DNA from: Acidimicrobiia bacterium
GTDB lineage: Bacteria > Actinomycetota > Acidimicrobiia > Spongiisociales > JAHEDJ01
Length of the DNA stretch: 13,476 bases
Assembly (NCBI GenBank): GCA_030598025.1
Contig: JAUVQS010000027.1
Coordinates: forward strand, 1 to 13,476
Direction: 5' to 3'
Shown here: piece by piece, positions 1-7,638 of the stretch
Numbering within the stretch: position 1 is the first letter of the stretch
Layout of the letters: the number at the start of each line of letters is the position of its first letter
The notes under the pieces: generated by a model
Database searches by the model: none
What the model was told of the DNA's origin: nothing
What the model saw: the letters and a program-made list of their open reading frames with translations, nothing else
Position numbers and translations under genes: made by a program

Positions 1-22
1 AGATTGGAAGGAAACGAGTCAA

Positions 23-1561
23 ATGGCGTGGTTCCAGAGTAAATCGGCCCAGGTGATCCGCCGCGGGGTGGGCGATAAGGCCGTCGAGGAACGTACAACC
101 CGACGCGTCGGCCGCGAGGTGGTCGAAGTTCGCCGGGTTCGAGCAACCCCAGAGAAGAAGAAGAAGCGAGACGCCAAGTCGAAGGGGCGCGAAGGCAAAC
201 CCCGCCCACCCGGTCGGGACGGCCGGAGCCGCTCGACCCGGCATTTCGATGATGAGATCATTCTTCCACCCGAGACCGGGAAGAAACAGATGTTGGTTCG
301 GGAGTTACCGACCCAAACCCAGATCGTCATTCTCGAAGGACCATCCCTCGTCGAGCATTACGTTGCCCGGCAAGAGCGCACCTCGCTGGCCCACAACATG
401 TATCTCGCCAAGGTCAAGAACGTGCTGCCCGGCATGGAGGCCGCTTTCCTCGACTTCGGACAACCGAAGAACGGTGTCCTCTACGCCGGCGATCTAAAGG
501 TCGATCCTGAGAAACATGGACACCACCCGCGGATCGAGCAGGTGATCTCCGTTGGAGACGAGGTACTCGTCCAGGTCGTCAAAGATGCCATGGGCGCCAA
601 GGGCGCCCGGTTGACCGGGCAGGTGACCGTTCCCGGCCGCTATCTAGTGCTTGCCCCTGAGTCGGATATGCAGGGCATCTCTCGTCGCCTTCCCGAGGAC
701 GATCGAATCCGCCTGCGAGACATTCTTCGTGACGTGAAGCCGGACAACTACGGCGTGATTGTTCGCACAGCCGCGGCCGCGGCCTCGAAGGGCGAGATCG
801 AAGCCGATATCAACCGCCTGGTCAGACTGTGGAGCGCCAACAAGGAGGAGGCTGCCGTTGGTGGAGCCCCCCGCCCGGTGTATGAAGAGCCGGGACTCTT
901 GATTCGCGTGATTCGGGAGCACTTCACCTCGGATTTCAAGCGACTCCTCATCGATGACGGCGAGGCTATGGACTCAGTTGTTTCCTATCTCGAGAAGACC
1001 GCCCCCGACCTGGTCGACAAGGTCAGCCTGTATCGGGATGAGATTCCGCTGTTCGAGCGCTACCACGTCGAAGATCAGCTACAGAAGGCGCTGGACCGCA
1101 AGGTGTGGCTGAAGTCTGGCGGGCATCTCGTCGTGGATCGGACGGAAGCACTGACGGTGATCGATGTGAACACCGGCAAGTTCGTCGGTAGCTCGAATCT
1201 CGAAGACACGGTGTTGCAGAACAATCTGGAAGCTGCGGAGGAGATTGGCCGTCAGCTCCGGTTACGCGACATTGGTGGAATCATCGTGATCGACTTCATC
1301 GATATGGAGATCTCACGCAACCGGCAGGCCGTGTTGCGACGACTGAAAGAAACGCTGGCGAAGGACAAGGTTCGCACGCAGGTATTCGATGTTTCGAACC
1401 TCGGATTGGTCGAGATGACCCGCAAGAACGTATCGGCGGGTTTGCTAGAACAGTTCTCGGAATTGTGCCCGAACTGCTCGGGACGAGGTGTCGTATTGCA
1501 CGAAGGAACGGCACTGCGCGGCCTGCCGATCGAGACCGACGACGACGTAGAAGCCATGTAG
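23..1561 (+). CDS. rne: Ribonuclease E/G family endoribonuclease (possibly 5'-partial)
   Basis: Single-strand endonuclease of the RNase E/G family, which processes rRNA precursors and starts mRNA decay in the cytoplasm. Residue 90 (KQMLVRE) lines up with the E. coli N-terminus (KRMLINA). The S1 RNA-binding domain is at about 126-205. The DNase I-like catalytic core carries the two metal-binding aspartates, D381 (VIDVN) and D424 (IVIDFID), 43 residues apart as in E. coli (D303/D346). The Zn-link CPNC is at 482-485, 58 residues after D424, again as in E. coli. About 27 residues follow it, so there is no C-terminal degradosome scaffold. The N-terminus is extended by at least 89 residues, very Lys/Arg-rich at 36-73. 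The chosen ATG has GGAAGG 11 nt upstream, but the frame stays open to base 2, and long N-terminal extensions are known in actinobacterial RNase E, so the true start may lie outside the window. Family call is very safe; start is uncertain. Confidence 0.93.
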   Translation: MAWFQSKSAQVIRRGVGDKAVEERTTRRVGREVVEVRRVRATPEKKKKRDAKSKGREGKPRPPGRDGRSRSTRHFDDEIILPPETGKKQMLVRELPTQTQIVILEGPSLVEHYVARQERTSLAHNMYLAKVKNVLPGMEAAFLDFGQPKNGVLYAGDLKVDPEKHGHHPRIEQVISVGDEVLVQVVKDAMGAKGARLTGQVTVPGRYLVLAPESDMQGISRRLPEDDRIRLRDILRDVKPDNYGVIVRTAAAAASKGEIEADINRLVRLWSANKEEAAVGGAPRPVYEEPGLLIRVIREHFTSDFKRLLIDDGEAMDSVVSYLEKTAPDLVDKVSLYRDEIPLFERYHVEDQLQKALDRKVWLKSGGHLVVDRTEALTVIDVNTGKFVGSSNLEDTVLQNNLEAAEEIGRQLRLRDIGGIIVIDFIDMEISRNRQAVLRRLKETLAKDKVRTQVFDVSNLGLVEMTRKNVSAGLLEQFSELCPNCSGRGVVLHEGTALRGLPIETDDDVEAM

Positions 1562-1566
1562 CCAAG

Positions 1567-1594
1567 TTGGCAACTCGCCGCTAGCAGGTAGAGT
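1567..1594 (+). promoter_or_regulatory. Sigma-A-type promoter for rplU-rpmA-obgE-proB
   Basis: In the 61-nt gap after the RNase gene, TTGGCA (1567-1572, 5 of 6 to TTGACA) is followed after 16 nt by TAGAGT (1589-1594, 4 of 6 to TATAAT and fitting TANNNT). Transcription would start near 1601, leaving a leader of about 22 nt that contains the rplU Shine-Dalgarno GAGGA (1613-1617). This is a consensus match by eye; its placement six bases past the upstream stop codon supports it. Confidence 0.5.
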
Positions 1595-1622
1595 TACCGC
1601 TTCATTTGACCTGAGGACGACT

Positions 1623-1982
1623 ATGTACGCGATTATCCGCACCGGCGGGAAACAGGCGAAAGTGCGCCAGGGAGACGTCATCGACGTCGAACGGCTCAAG
1701 AACGTCGGCGAAGAAGTAGAGTTCACCCCCCTGCTCGTCGTCGACGGCGACGGCAAGACCATCACCGACCGCGATCAACTCGCCAAATACTCCGTGCGCG
1801 CCGAGGTAATCGGCGACACGAAGGGCGACAAAGTCGATATCTTCAAATACAAGAACAAGACGGGGTACCGTCGGCGCATGGGCCATAGGCAGACCTACAC
1901 CACCATCAAGGTGACGGAGATCACGATGCCGAAGCCCAAGAAGGCCGCCAAGGCGAAAGCCTCCGAGGCCGAGGAGAAGTAG
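1623..1982 (+). CDS. rplU: 50S ribosomal protein L21
   Basis: Large-subunit protein that binds 23S rRNA. It opens with MYAIIRTGGKQ, typical of L21, and carries the C-terminal family signature KYKNKTGYRRRMGHRQ at about 75-90. At 119 residues it is longer than the usual ~103 because of a Lys/Ala/Glu tail (about 104-119, PKPKKAAKAKASEAEEK), which looks disordered and is a common kind of actinobacterial extension. GAGGA lies 5 nt before the ATG. rpmA follows after 3 nt and its Shine-Dalgarno is formed by the last rplU codons, so the two are translated as a pair, as in most bacteria. First gene after the candidate promoter. Confidence 0.97.
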   Translation: MYAIIRTGGKQAKVRQGDVIDVERLKNVGEEVEFTPLLVVDGDGKTITDRDQLAKYSVRAEVIGDTKGDKVDIFKYKNKTGYRRRMGHRQTYTTIKVTEITMPKPKKAAKAKASEAEEK

Positions 1983-1985
1983 CAG

Positions 1986-2237
1986 ATGTCCAAGACCAAA
2001 GCCGGAGGCTCGACCAAGAACGGTCGCGACTCAAAGTCAAAGCGCCTCGGACCGAAAGTGTTCGATGGTCACGTAGTCAACGCCGGAGCAATCATTGTTC
2101 GCCAGCGCGGAACTCGCATTCATCCCGGGGAGAATGTAGGTCGCGGCAGCGATGACACGTTGTTTGCCATGGTTCCTGGAGTCGTCAAGTACCACGCCAA
2201 TCACGGCCGCCGCCTGGTGAGCGTTCTCCCCGAGTAG
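1986..2237 (+). CDS. rpmA: 50S ribosomal protein L27
   Basis: Small basic large-subunit protein whose N-terminal tail reaches the peptidyl-transferase centre. The start MSKTKAGGSTKNGRDS corresponds to the E. coli MAHKKAGGSTRNGRDS, so the tail begins directly without the cleaved Firmicutes-type leader. The core GAIIVRQRGTRIHPGENVG and the DDTLFAMVPGVVKY segment are classic L27. Its 83 residues are normal. GAGGAGAA at the end of rplU serves as ribosome-binding site, and the 3-nt gap indicates coupling to rplU. obgE follows after 26 nt. Confidence 0.97.
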   Translation: MSKTKAGGSTKNGRDSKSKRLGPKVFDGHVVNAGAIIVRQRGTRIHPGENVGRGSDDTLFAMVPGVVKYHANHGRRLVSVLPE

Positions 2238-2263
2238 GGGAGGACGACCGACGGCCTAGCCGC
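2237..2263 (+). promoter_or_regulatory. obgE translation-initiation region: distant Shine-Dalgarno with intervening hairpin
   Basis: The only strong Shine-Dalgarno for obgE, GGGGAGGA (2237-2244), overlaps the rpmA stop. Its GGAGG core ends 20 nt before the GTG start, much further than the usual 5-10 nt. Between them, CGGC (2252-2255) and GCCG (2259-2262) can pair around a CTA loop. Folding removes 11 nt and gives an effective spacing of about 9 nt. No in-frame start lies closer. The hairpin is short, so its effect is inference. Confidence 0.4.
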
Positions 2264-3574
2264 GTGTTCGTCGATCAGGTTCGAGTCCACCTCCGCGCCG
2301 GAAACGGCGGTGCGGGGGTGGTTTCATATGTTCGGTCACGAGGCAAGCCCAAGGGAAAGCCGATCGGTGGTTCGGGGGGCAGCGGGGGCGACGTCTACAT
2401 CGCGGCCGACGATGCGGTCGCAACTCTCCTGATCTATCAAAGGAATCCGCACCACGCGGCCGCCGATGGAACTCACGGCCGGGGCGATCTACAGCACGGC
2501 CGACGTGGCGACGACCTTGTGCTCAAAGTTCCGCTCGGCACCACCGTGTATGACGACGAAGGCACGATGATCGCCGACCTCGTCAAGCATGGGCAGCGGG
2601 TCAAAGCCCTCGAGGGCGGGAGCGGCGGTGGCGGCAACGCGGCGTTTATTTCGTCGAAGCAGCGAGCGCCGGCCTTCTCCGAGCAGGGCGAGTATGGGGA
2701 TTCAGCGCCGTTCACGCTCGAGATGCGACTCCTCGCCGATGCTGCACTGATCGGGTTTCCCAACGCGGGAAAGAGCACCTTGATTTCGACGATCAGCGCA
2801 GCCAAGCCAAAGATCGCCGACTATCCCTTCACGACGCTCGAGCCGAATCTCGGCGTTGTCTCAATCGGGCAGCGGGAGTTCGTCGTCGCCGACATTCCCG
2901 GACTCATTGAGGGGGCATCTGAGGGGAAGGGCCTCGGTCACGAGTTCTTGCGACATGTTGAACGAGCCAGGGCGCTGGTGGTTCTACTCGACCCGTCACC
3001 TCTCCAGGTTGCCTCCCCCGAAGAGCAGTACCGCGTCCTTCTGGATGAGCTGCAACAGCACTCCGACGAGCTGATGGCCAGGCCACGCGTGATCGCCCTT
3101 GCGAAGGCCGACCTGGCTGCCGATGGCATGGACACCGACCTTCTCGCCTCCTCGATCGGCGAAGACGCCGTGTTCTCGATCTCTGCCGTCGCTGAGCGGG
3201 GCATCGAACCGTTCTTGCATGCGGTCGCCGATGCTGTTGATCGTGCGGTGCGTGAAGAGCCGGGTAGAGAAGGGTTCATTCTCCACCGGCCGGTACGCGA
3301 GGGTTTCGACATCATTGCCACTCCTGGAGGGTGGGAGGTCACCGGGCGCGCTGCCGAGCGAGCCACTCGGCTCGACGATCTGACCGTTGCGGACACTGCC
3401 GACTTCGTGGCTCGTCGCCTGGACCGCCTCGGGGTCGATACCGCTCTGCGAGAGGCTGGAGCAGTCACCGGCGACGAGGTTCGGATCGGAGATCTGGTGT
3501 TCGAGTTCACAGAACCCGACGATGAAGATCTCGATACGTCGGGACAACCTCCGGAGGGTGGGGGAGAAGAGTGA
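2264..3574 (+). CDS. obgE: Obg family GTPase (ribosome assembly / stress)
   Basis: Essential GTPase that binds the 50S subunit during late assembly and responds to ppGpp in studied bacteria. The GTG start is fixed by the family N-terminus MFVDQVRVHLRAGNGGAG. The Gly-rich Obg domain covers about 1-158. The G domain follows: G1 GFPNAGKS (164-171), switch I DYPFTTLEPNLG, G3 DIPG (210-213), G5 ISA (306-308). The C-terminal OCT domain (about 342-421) ends in GDEVRIGDLVFEF, then an acidic tail. The G4 motif, normally NKxD, reads AKAD at 280-283, so the guanine-contacting Asn is replaced by Ala while the Asp is kept. Length 436 is normal for a three-domain Obg. The stop overlaps proB by 4 nt (GTGA). 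Confidence 0.97.
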   Translation: MFVDQVRVHLRAGNGGAGVVSYVRSRGKPKGKPIGGSGGSGGDVYIAADDAVATLLIYQRNPHHAAADGTHGRGDLQHGRRGDDLVLKVPLGTTVYDDEGTMIADLVKHGQRVKALEGGSGGGGNAAFISSKQRAPAFSEQGEYGDSAPFTLEMRLLADAALIGFPNAGKSTLISTISAAKPKIADYPFTTLEPNLGVVSIGQREFVVADIPGLIEGASEGKGLGHEFLRHVERARALVVLLDPSPLQVASPEEQYRVLLDELQQHSDELMARPRVIALAKADLAADGMDTDLLASSIGEDAVFSISAVAERGIEPFLHAVADAVDRAVREEPGREGFILHRPVREGFDIIATPGGWEVTGRAAERATRLDDLTVADTADFVARRLDRLGVDTALREAGAVTGDEVRIGDLVFEFTEPDDEDLDTSGQPPEGGGEE

Positions 3575-4671
3575 CCGGGCATCGCCCGATAGCGGCCGGA
3601 TCCCCGATCGTGGTGAAGATCGGTTCATCGAGTCTGACGCGACCAGAAGGCGGCATCGACGAGCAATCCGTTGAGCGGACGGCGGAAATGATCGCCGAAA
3701 GCTGGAGAGCGGGCCATCCGACGGTTCTGGTGAGTTCCGGCGCCGTGGCGGCGGGCTTGCCGGCTCTCGGGTTGAGTGAACGCCCGCGGGACCTTCCCGG
3801 ACTCCAGGTTGCCGCGTCGGTTGGGCAAACCAGACTGATGGAACGCTACACGGCGGACTTCGCGAAGTGGGGGATGATCGCCGGCCAGGTTCTCCTGACC
3901 AAAGACATCCTCGCCAACCGGGATCAATACCTCCATGCCCGCCAGGCCCTCGAACGGATGCTCGACGAAGGTGTTGTGCCGATCGTCAACGAGAATGACA
4001 CAGTTGCGGTGGAAGAATTGAGGCTCGGGGACAACGACCGGTTGGCGGCGATCGTCTCTCATCTGATCGGTGCCGGATTGTTACTTCTGCTCACGGACAC
4101 GCCCGGGCTGTACTCCTCGGATCCGCGCCTGGCCGACGACGCCGAACTCCTGTCCGCGGTCCGGCATACCGACGAGATTCTCGATACGGTGGCGGGGGGC
4201 TCATCGGGGCGATTCGGCTCCGGCGGAGTGGCGACCAAGGTGTCGGCGGCGCGGATGGCCGCCTGGTCCGGACTCCCGACGATCATTGCTGAGGCCGGCA
4301 ATGCCGCAGCCATCGGCGCCGCGGCCTCAGGCAGTTCCAGAGGAACGTGGGTCGAGCCACACCCGAGCCGGCTCTCGGCGCGCAAACTGTGGATTGCCTT
4401 CGGGCTGCCGGCTTCCGGCACGATCTCGATCGACGCAGGCGCAGTATGTGCGGTTACCGAGGACGGCGCTTCGCTGCTGGCAGTGGGCATCACAACCATT
4501 GACGGTGACTTCGGTTCTGGCGAGGCGATCGAGGTCTTCGATGGTGACGGCGTGTTGATCGCCAAGGGTCAGGTTCAGGTCGGGGCGGCCAAATTTCTCC
4601 GGGCACAAGAGCGAGGTGAGTTGGCCGGGATGATCGTGGTGCATCGGGATCAGTTGGTCGTTCTGACCTGA
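3571..4671 (+). CDS. proB: Glutamate 5-kinase (proline biosynthesis, step 1)
   Basis: Phosphorylates glutamate with ATP to gamma-glutamyl phosphate, the first and usually proline-inhibited step of proline synthesis. The amino-acid-kinase domain (about 12-260) shows VVKIGSSSL (14-22, with K16), LVSSGAVAAG (53-62), VNENDTVAVEELRLGDNDRL (139-158) and SGRFGSGGVATK (212-223). A C-terminal PUA domain is at about 282-360. Length 366 matches E. coli ProB (367). The GTG start overlaps the obgE stop as GTGA, with GGTGGGGGAG just upstream, so the two are translationally coupled. Its partner proA is not next in line but 3 kb downstream, beyond the oppositely oriented trk genes. Confidence 0.97.
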   Translation: MTGHRPIAAGSPIVVKIGSSSLTRPEGGIDEQSVERTAEMIAESWRAGHPTVLVSSGAVAAGLPALGLSERPRDLPGLQVAASVGQTRLMERYTADFAKWGMIAGQVLLTKDILANRDQYLHARQALERMLDEGVVPIVNENDTVAVEELRLGDNDRLAAIVSHLIGAGLLLLLTDTPGLYSSDPRLADDAELLSAVRHTDEILDTVAGGSSGRFGSGGVATKVSAARMAAWSGLPTIIAEAGNAAAIGAAASGSSRGTWVEPHPSRLSARKLWIAFGLPASGTISIDAGAVCAVTEDGASLLAVGITTIDGDFGSGEAIEVFDGDGVLIAKGQVQVGAAKFLRAQERGELAGMIVVHRDQLVVLT

Positions 4672-4702
4672 GTTCGATAGCCGCCGGCCGGTTCTGTCTC
4701 TT

Positions 4703-4722
4703 GCGATCGGTCGCCGATCAGC
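4703..4722. terminator. Candidate terminator between convergent proB and trkH
   Basis: In the 63-nt convergent gap, GATCGG (4705-4710) pairs perfectly with CCGATC (4714-4719) around TCG. The stem gains two more pairs, GC with GC, past a bulged A. There is no U-run on either strand, so it would be a non-canonical actinobacterial-type terminator or simply an mRNA-end hairpin. Its position between two converging stop codons is the main support. Confidence 0.35.
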
Positions 4723-4734
4723 TTCTGGCCGACG

Positions 4735-6225
4735 TCATCGCCGCCACAAATCGCGAGTGAACAGAAGGAGCACCGGGAAGATCTCCAGGCGGCCGGCGAT
4801 CATCAGGAACGAGAGCAACCACTTACCCATCCAGGGAACTGCCAGGTAATTGGCGGTCGGTCCGACTTCGCCGAGTCCCGGGCCGATGTTGCCGAGGGCC
4901 GACGCCACCGCCGAAGCGGAGGTCACGAGATCGAGTCCCCCTCCGACCCTCGATCCGATCATTCCGAGTAGAACTGTTCCCGTCATGAACAGAAACATGA
5001 AGAACAAGAAGAACGACTGCACCGATTCGACGATGGGATCGGGGACCGATCTACCGCCGAATCGAGTCACGAACACAGCCCTGGGGTGTACGAGGCGGCG
5101 CAGATCTGTTGCGGCGGCACGGGCGAGAACCGCAACGCGGAAGGTCTTAACACCACCGGCCGTTGATCCCGAGCTTCCGCCGAGAAACATCATGCCGACG
5201 ATCATGATCTGAAGGCCGGGTATCCAAAGCCCAAAGTCGGCTGTTGCGTAGCCGGTGGTGGTCATGATCGAGGTGGCCGTGAAGGCCGCATCCCTGATCG
5301 AATCGTGCCACACGTCGTTCTGCCATATCCCGATTGCGATTACGGCGACCGCCACGATGACGAGACCGGCGTAGATGCGGAATTCGGTGTTCCGAACATA
5401 CTCTCTTGGTTTCCTGAATGCGCGGAAGTGGAGAGCGAACGAGGCACCGGCAATGAACATGAACGCGGTAATCACCCACTGGGTGTAAGAACTGAAGCCG
5501 GCAATCGAATCCGCTTCGGTGCCGAAGCCACCGGTCGACATTGTTGTCAGAGCGTGAGCGGTCGCCTGAAAGAGGTTCATGTCGCCGGCCCATAACAAGA
5601 GCATTTCCACAGTGGTGAATGCCAGATAGACCCACCACAGTCGTTTGGCGGTCTCGCGAAAACGAGGTGTCAGCCGATCCGGCTGCGGGCCGGGTGACTC
5701 GGCTCGCGCCAACTGGACACCCCCGACGCCCAGCAGAGGGAGTATCGCGATCGACAGAACGATCACTCCCATTCCCCCTCGCCATTGCGTGCCGGCCCGC
5801 CATATCAGAATGCCGTGCGGGAGCGTGCTGGGATCTGGAACGATGGAGGAACCGGTCGTTGTGAACCCGGCCGCCGTCTCGAAGAAAGCGTCGGTGAGGT
5901 TGCCGATCGCTCCTGTGAAGAGATAGGGGAGCGTCCCGAAGAACGCCATCACGAACCAGGCGAGTCCGACCGCGGCGAAACCCTCCTTGGTGGTGAGGAC
6001 CCCGTGCCTTCCGATGAAACGCCAGGCAATGAGGCCGACGATGATGGTCACGGCCGCGGCCAACAGAATTTGACCGGCTTCCGCCCACTCTTGATAACCG
6101 GCCGATACGAGCGCAGCAGGCACCATGGCCAGGCCACTGGCCGCTACAACCGCTCCGATGATGAATGAGAGCCGGCGGCCCATGGACGCTTGCTGGGATG
6201 CACTTCCCGACTTCGAGGACAACAT
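4735..6225 (-). CDS. trkH: Trk potassium-uptake channel subunit TrkH
   Basis: Membrane subunit of the Trk/Ktr superfamily of potassium transporters. Its 496 residues are strongly hydrophobic, with the four pore-loop repeats that line the filter: TTTGSS at 122-127, TTMSTGGFG at 227-235, MTTTGYATAD at 321-330 and SALGNIGPG at 442-450. The conserved GRLEIFPVLLLF segment (478-489) closes the protein. The first 18 residues are polar and Ser-rich. Its ATG overlaps the trkA stop by one base (TGATG), which supports this start over Met15. The channel is gated by TrkA, encoded just upstream, so the two genes form a complete uptake system. Convergent with proB. Confidence 0.96.
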   Translation of the reverse strand: MLSSKSGSASQQASMGRRLSFIIGAVVAASGLAMVPAALVSAGYQEWAEAGQILLAAAVTIIVGLIAWRFIGRHGVLTTKEGFAAVGLAWFVMAFFGTLPYLFTGAIGNLTDAFFETAAGFTTTGSSIVPDPSTLPHGILIWRAGTQWRGGMGVIVLSIAILPLLGVGGVQLARAESPGPQPDRLTPRFRETAKRLWWVYLAFTTVEMLLLWAGDMNLFQATAHALTTMSTGGFGTEADSIAGFSSYTQWVITAFMFIAGASFALHFRAFRKPREYVRNTEFRIYAGLVIVAVAVIAIGIWQNDVWHDSIRDAAFTATSIMTTTGYATADFGLWIPGLQIMIVGMMFLGGSSGSTAGGVKTFRVAVLARAAATDLRRLVHPRAVFVTRFGGRSVPDPIVESVQSFFLFFMFLFMTGTVLLGMIGSRVGGGLDLVTSASAVASALGNIGPGLGEVGPTANYLAVPWMGKWLLSFLMIAGRLEIFPVLLLFTRDLWRR

Positions 6226-7553
6226 CAGCCTGCGAAGAGTTGCTCGACGTCGTGAATAGCCGTCGGCAAGGCGAAGAGGATCAAGCGGTCACGTGCCTGG
6301 ATCTCGGTGCCACCGTGCGGAATCAACACGTCACCCTCACGATGGATGCCGCCGATGATCGCTCCGGAGTTGAGGTTGAGGTCACTTAGAGCTCTTCCGA
6401 CGGCGTCGCTGTTGCTGGATACCTCGATTTCGATGGCTTCCGCGTCGGTGTCCTTGAAGGTTGCCACCGAGTGAATGCGACCGCGGCGCACAAACCGAAG
6501 AATTGCATTGGCAGCAGCCAGCCGGGCAGAGACGGCCGCATCGATGCCCGTCCCTCCGAGTAGCCCAACGTACGAGATTCGGTTGAATCGGGCGACGCTG
6601 GTGGCCGCCCCCAGCGCTTTTCCGACCATGCAGGAGAGAGCGTTGACGTGGTCCCATCCGGTCAAACCCACCACCGCATCCTTGTTGTTCACTCCGAGCT
6701 CCTGGAGAACGGCGGGGTCGGTCGGGTCGGCGTTCAAGACAAGTATCCGGTCGTGTCGTTCGGCCAGTGATCGACATCGGTCGGCGTCCGCATCGACCAT
6801 CACAACATCGACTCCCTCGTGGAGGAGTTGGTTGGCGGTCAGCTCGGCGAGCCTGGTGGCTCCCACGATGATCGCCCGGCGCACCCGCTGCTGGTGTACG
6901 CCCATGAATTCGGCTGCTCGATCAAGGTTCTCGGCAATGGTCATCAACAACACATGGTCGTGCTCTTCGATCACCGTGTCTCCGCGTGCCACGATCGTTT
7001 CACCGTGCCGGACCACGGCTGCCACCACCCAGTCCCAGGCGGTGGATGATCGCAAGGCCGATAGGGGTCGCCCCACAATCGCACTACGTGCCCTGGTGAT
7101 ACCACCAACCAGAACCAACTCGCCTCGGGCGAACTCAACGAGATCCGAGACCCCGCTGTGCCCGAGCAGGCCCACGATCTCCCGGGCGGCCATTTCGCCG
7201 GGGTCGATAACGACGTCCACGCCCAGACCCTGCAATCCGGAGCGCAACTCTTGGTCTTCGATGCGAGCAACGGTGCGCCTCACCCCCATCGTTCTGGCGG
7301 TGTGGCAGGCAAGTGCGTTGGCGCCGTCGGAGTTCGAGACGGCGATCAGGAGGTCCGCTTTGCGTATCCCCGCCTCTTCGAGTGTGTTGGGGCTTGCTCC
7401 GTTCCCGACAATGACGAGAGCGTCGACGGACTCCTGGAGCTTGGCGGCGTGGCGTTCATCGCTCTCGATCACGACTACGTCCAGACCCTCGCTCGAGAGT
7501 CGTGCAGCCAGATAGGAGCCAACTGCTCCTGCTCCGACGATCACGATTCTCAT
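6225..7553 (-). CDS. trkA: Trk potassium-uptake regulatory subunit TrkA (two RCK domains)
   Basis: Cytoplasmic ring-forming protein that binds NAD(H) or nucleotides and gates TrkH. It has the full tandem layout. RCK_N 1 starts with VIVGAGAVGSYLA (GxGxxG at 7-12) with acidic E30 after strand 2, and TrkA_C 1 is at about 141-215. RCK_N 2 begins near 225 with IIVGATRLAE (228-237), and TrkA_C 2 is at about 355-440. The second Rossmann loop has lost the GxGxxG glycines (GATRLA), so it probably does not bind dinucleotide like the first. Length 442 is close to E. coli TrkA (458). GGGGAGG lies 13 nt before the ATG. First gene of a trkA-trkH operon, divergent from proA across 85 nt. Confidence 0.96.
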   Translation of the reverse strand: MRIVIVGAGAVGSYLAARLSSEGLDVVVIESDERHAAKLQESVDALVIVGNGASPNTLEEAGIRKADLLIAVSNSDGANALACHTARTMGVRRTVARIEDQELRSGLQGLGVDVVIDPGEMAAREIVGLLGHSGVSDLVEFARGELVLVGGITRARSAIVGRPLSALRSSTAWDWVVAAVVRHGETIVARGDTVIEEHDHVLLMTIAENLDRAAEFMGVHQQRVRRAIIVGATRLAELTANQLLHEGVDVVMVDADADRCRSLAERHDRILVLNADPTDPAVLQELGVNNKDAVVGLTGWDHVNALSCMVGKALGAATSVARFNRISYVGLLGGTGIDAAVSARLAAANAILRFVRRGRIHSVATFKDTDAEAIEIEVSSNSDAVGRALSDLNLNSGAIIGGIHREGDVLIPHGGTEIQARDRLILFALPTAIHDVEQLFAG

Positions 7554-7638
7554 TGGTGGGATAGCGCCTCCCCGAAAAGGTGGTTCAACAGGGTAGTACC
7601 GGGCTTGTGGAGCACGGTCGCAACTACACTCCGCCGGA
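7554..7638. promoter_or_regulatory. Divergent intergenic region trkA / proA
   Basis: These 85 bases must hold the start signals of both trkA (minus) and proA (plus). On the minus strand, TTGCGA (complement of 7618-7623) is followed after 17 nt by GGTACT (complement of 7595-7600); TACCCT (complement of 7590-7595) is an alternative TANNNT box. On the plus strand, TACACT lies just before the proA ATG. The minus-strand boxes are weak. Shared control of proline synthesis and potassium uptake from this spacer is possible but is inference. Confidence 0.4.
7625..7630 (+). promoter_or_regulatory. Candidate -10 box for a leaderless proA transcript
   Basis: TACACT fits the actinobacterial -10 pattern TANNNT and ends 8 nt before the proA ATG, the spacing expected if transcription begins at or next to the start codon. 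The bases between (CCGCCGGA) hold no convincing Shine-Dalgarno. No good -35 box is visible at 15-18 nt. Confidence 0.35.

Noticed and set aside
2938..3628. Two long minus-strand frames opposite the 3' end of obgE
   Set aside because: Ser/Arg-rich shadows with no start signal; obgE covers the region with a conserved OCT domain.
5147..6088. 313-codon minus-strand frame overlapping trkH in another phase
   Set aside because: Arg/His/Gly-rich, with no domain, in the same region as the clear membrane protein TrkH.
6475..7515. 346-codon plus-strand frame opposite trkA
   Set aside because: Low-complexity Ser/Thr/Arg/Pro composition typical of an antisense shadow; the opposite strand encodes complete TrkA.
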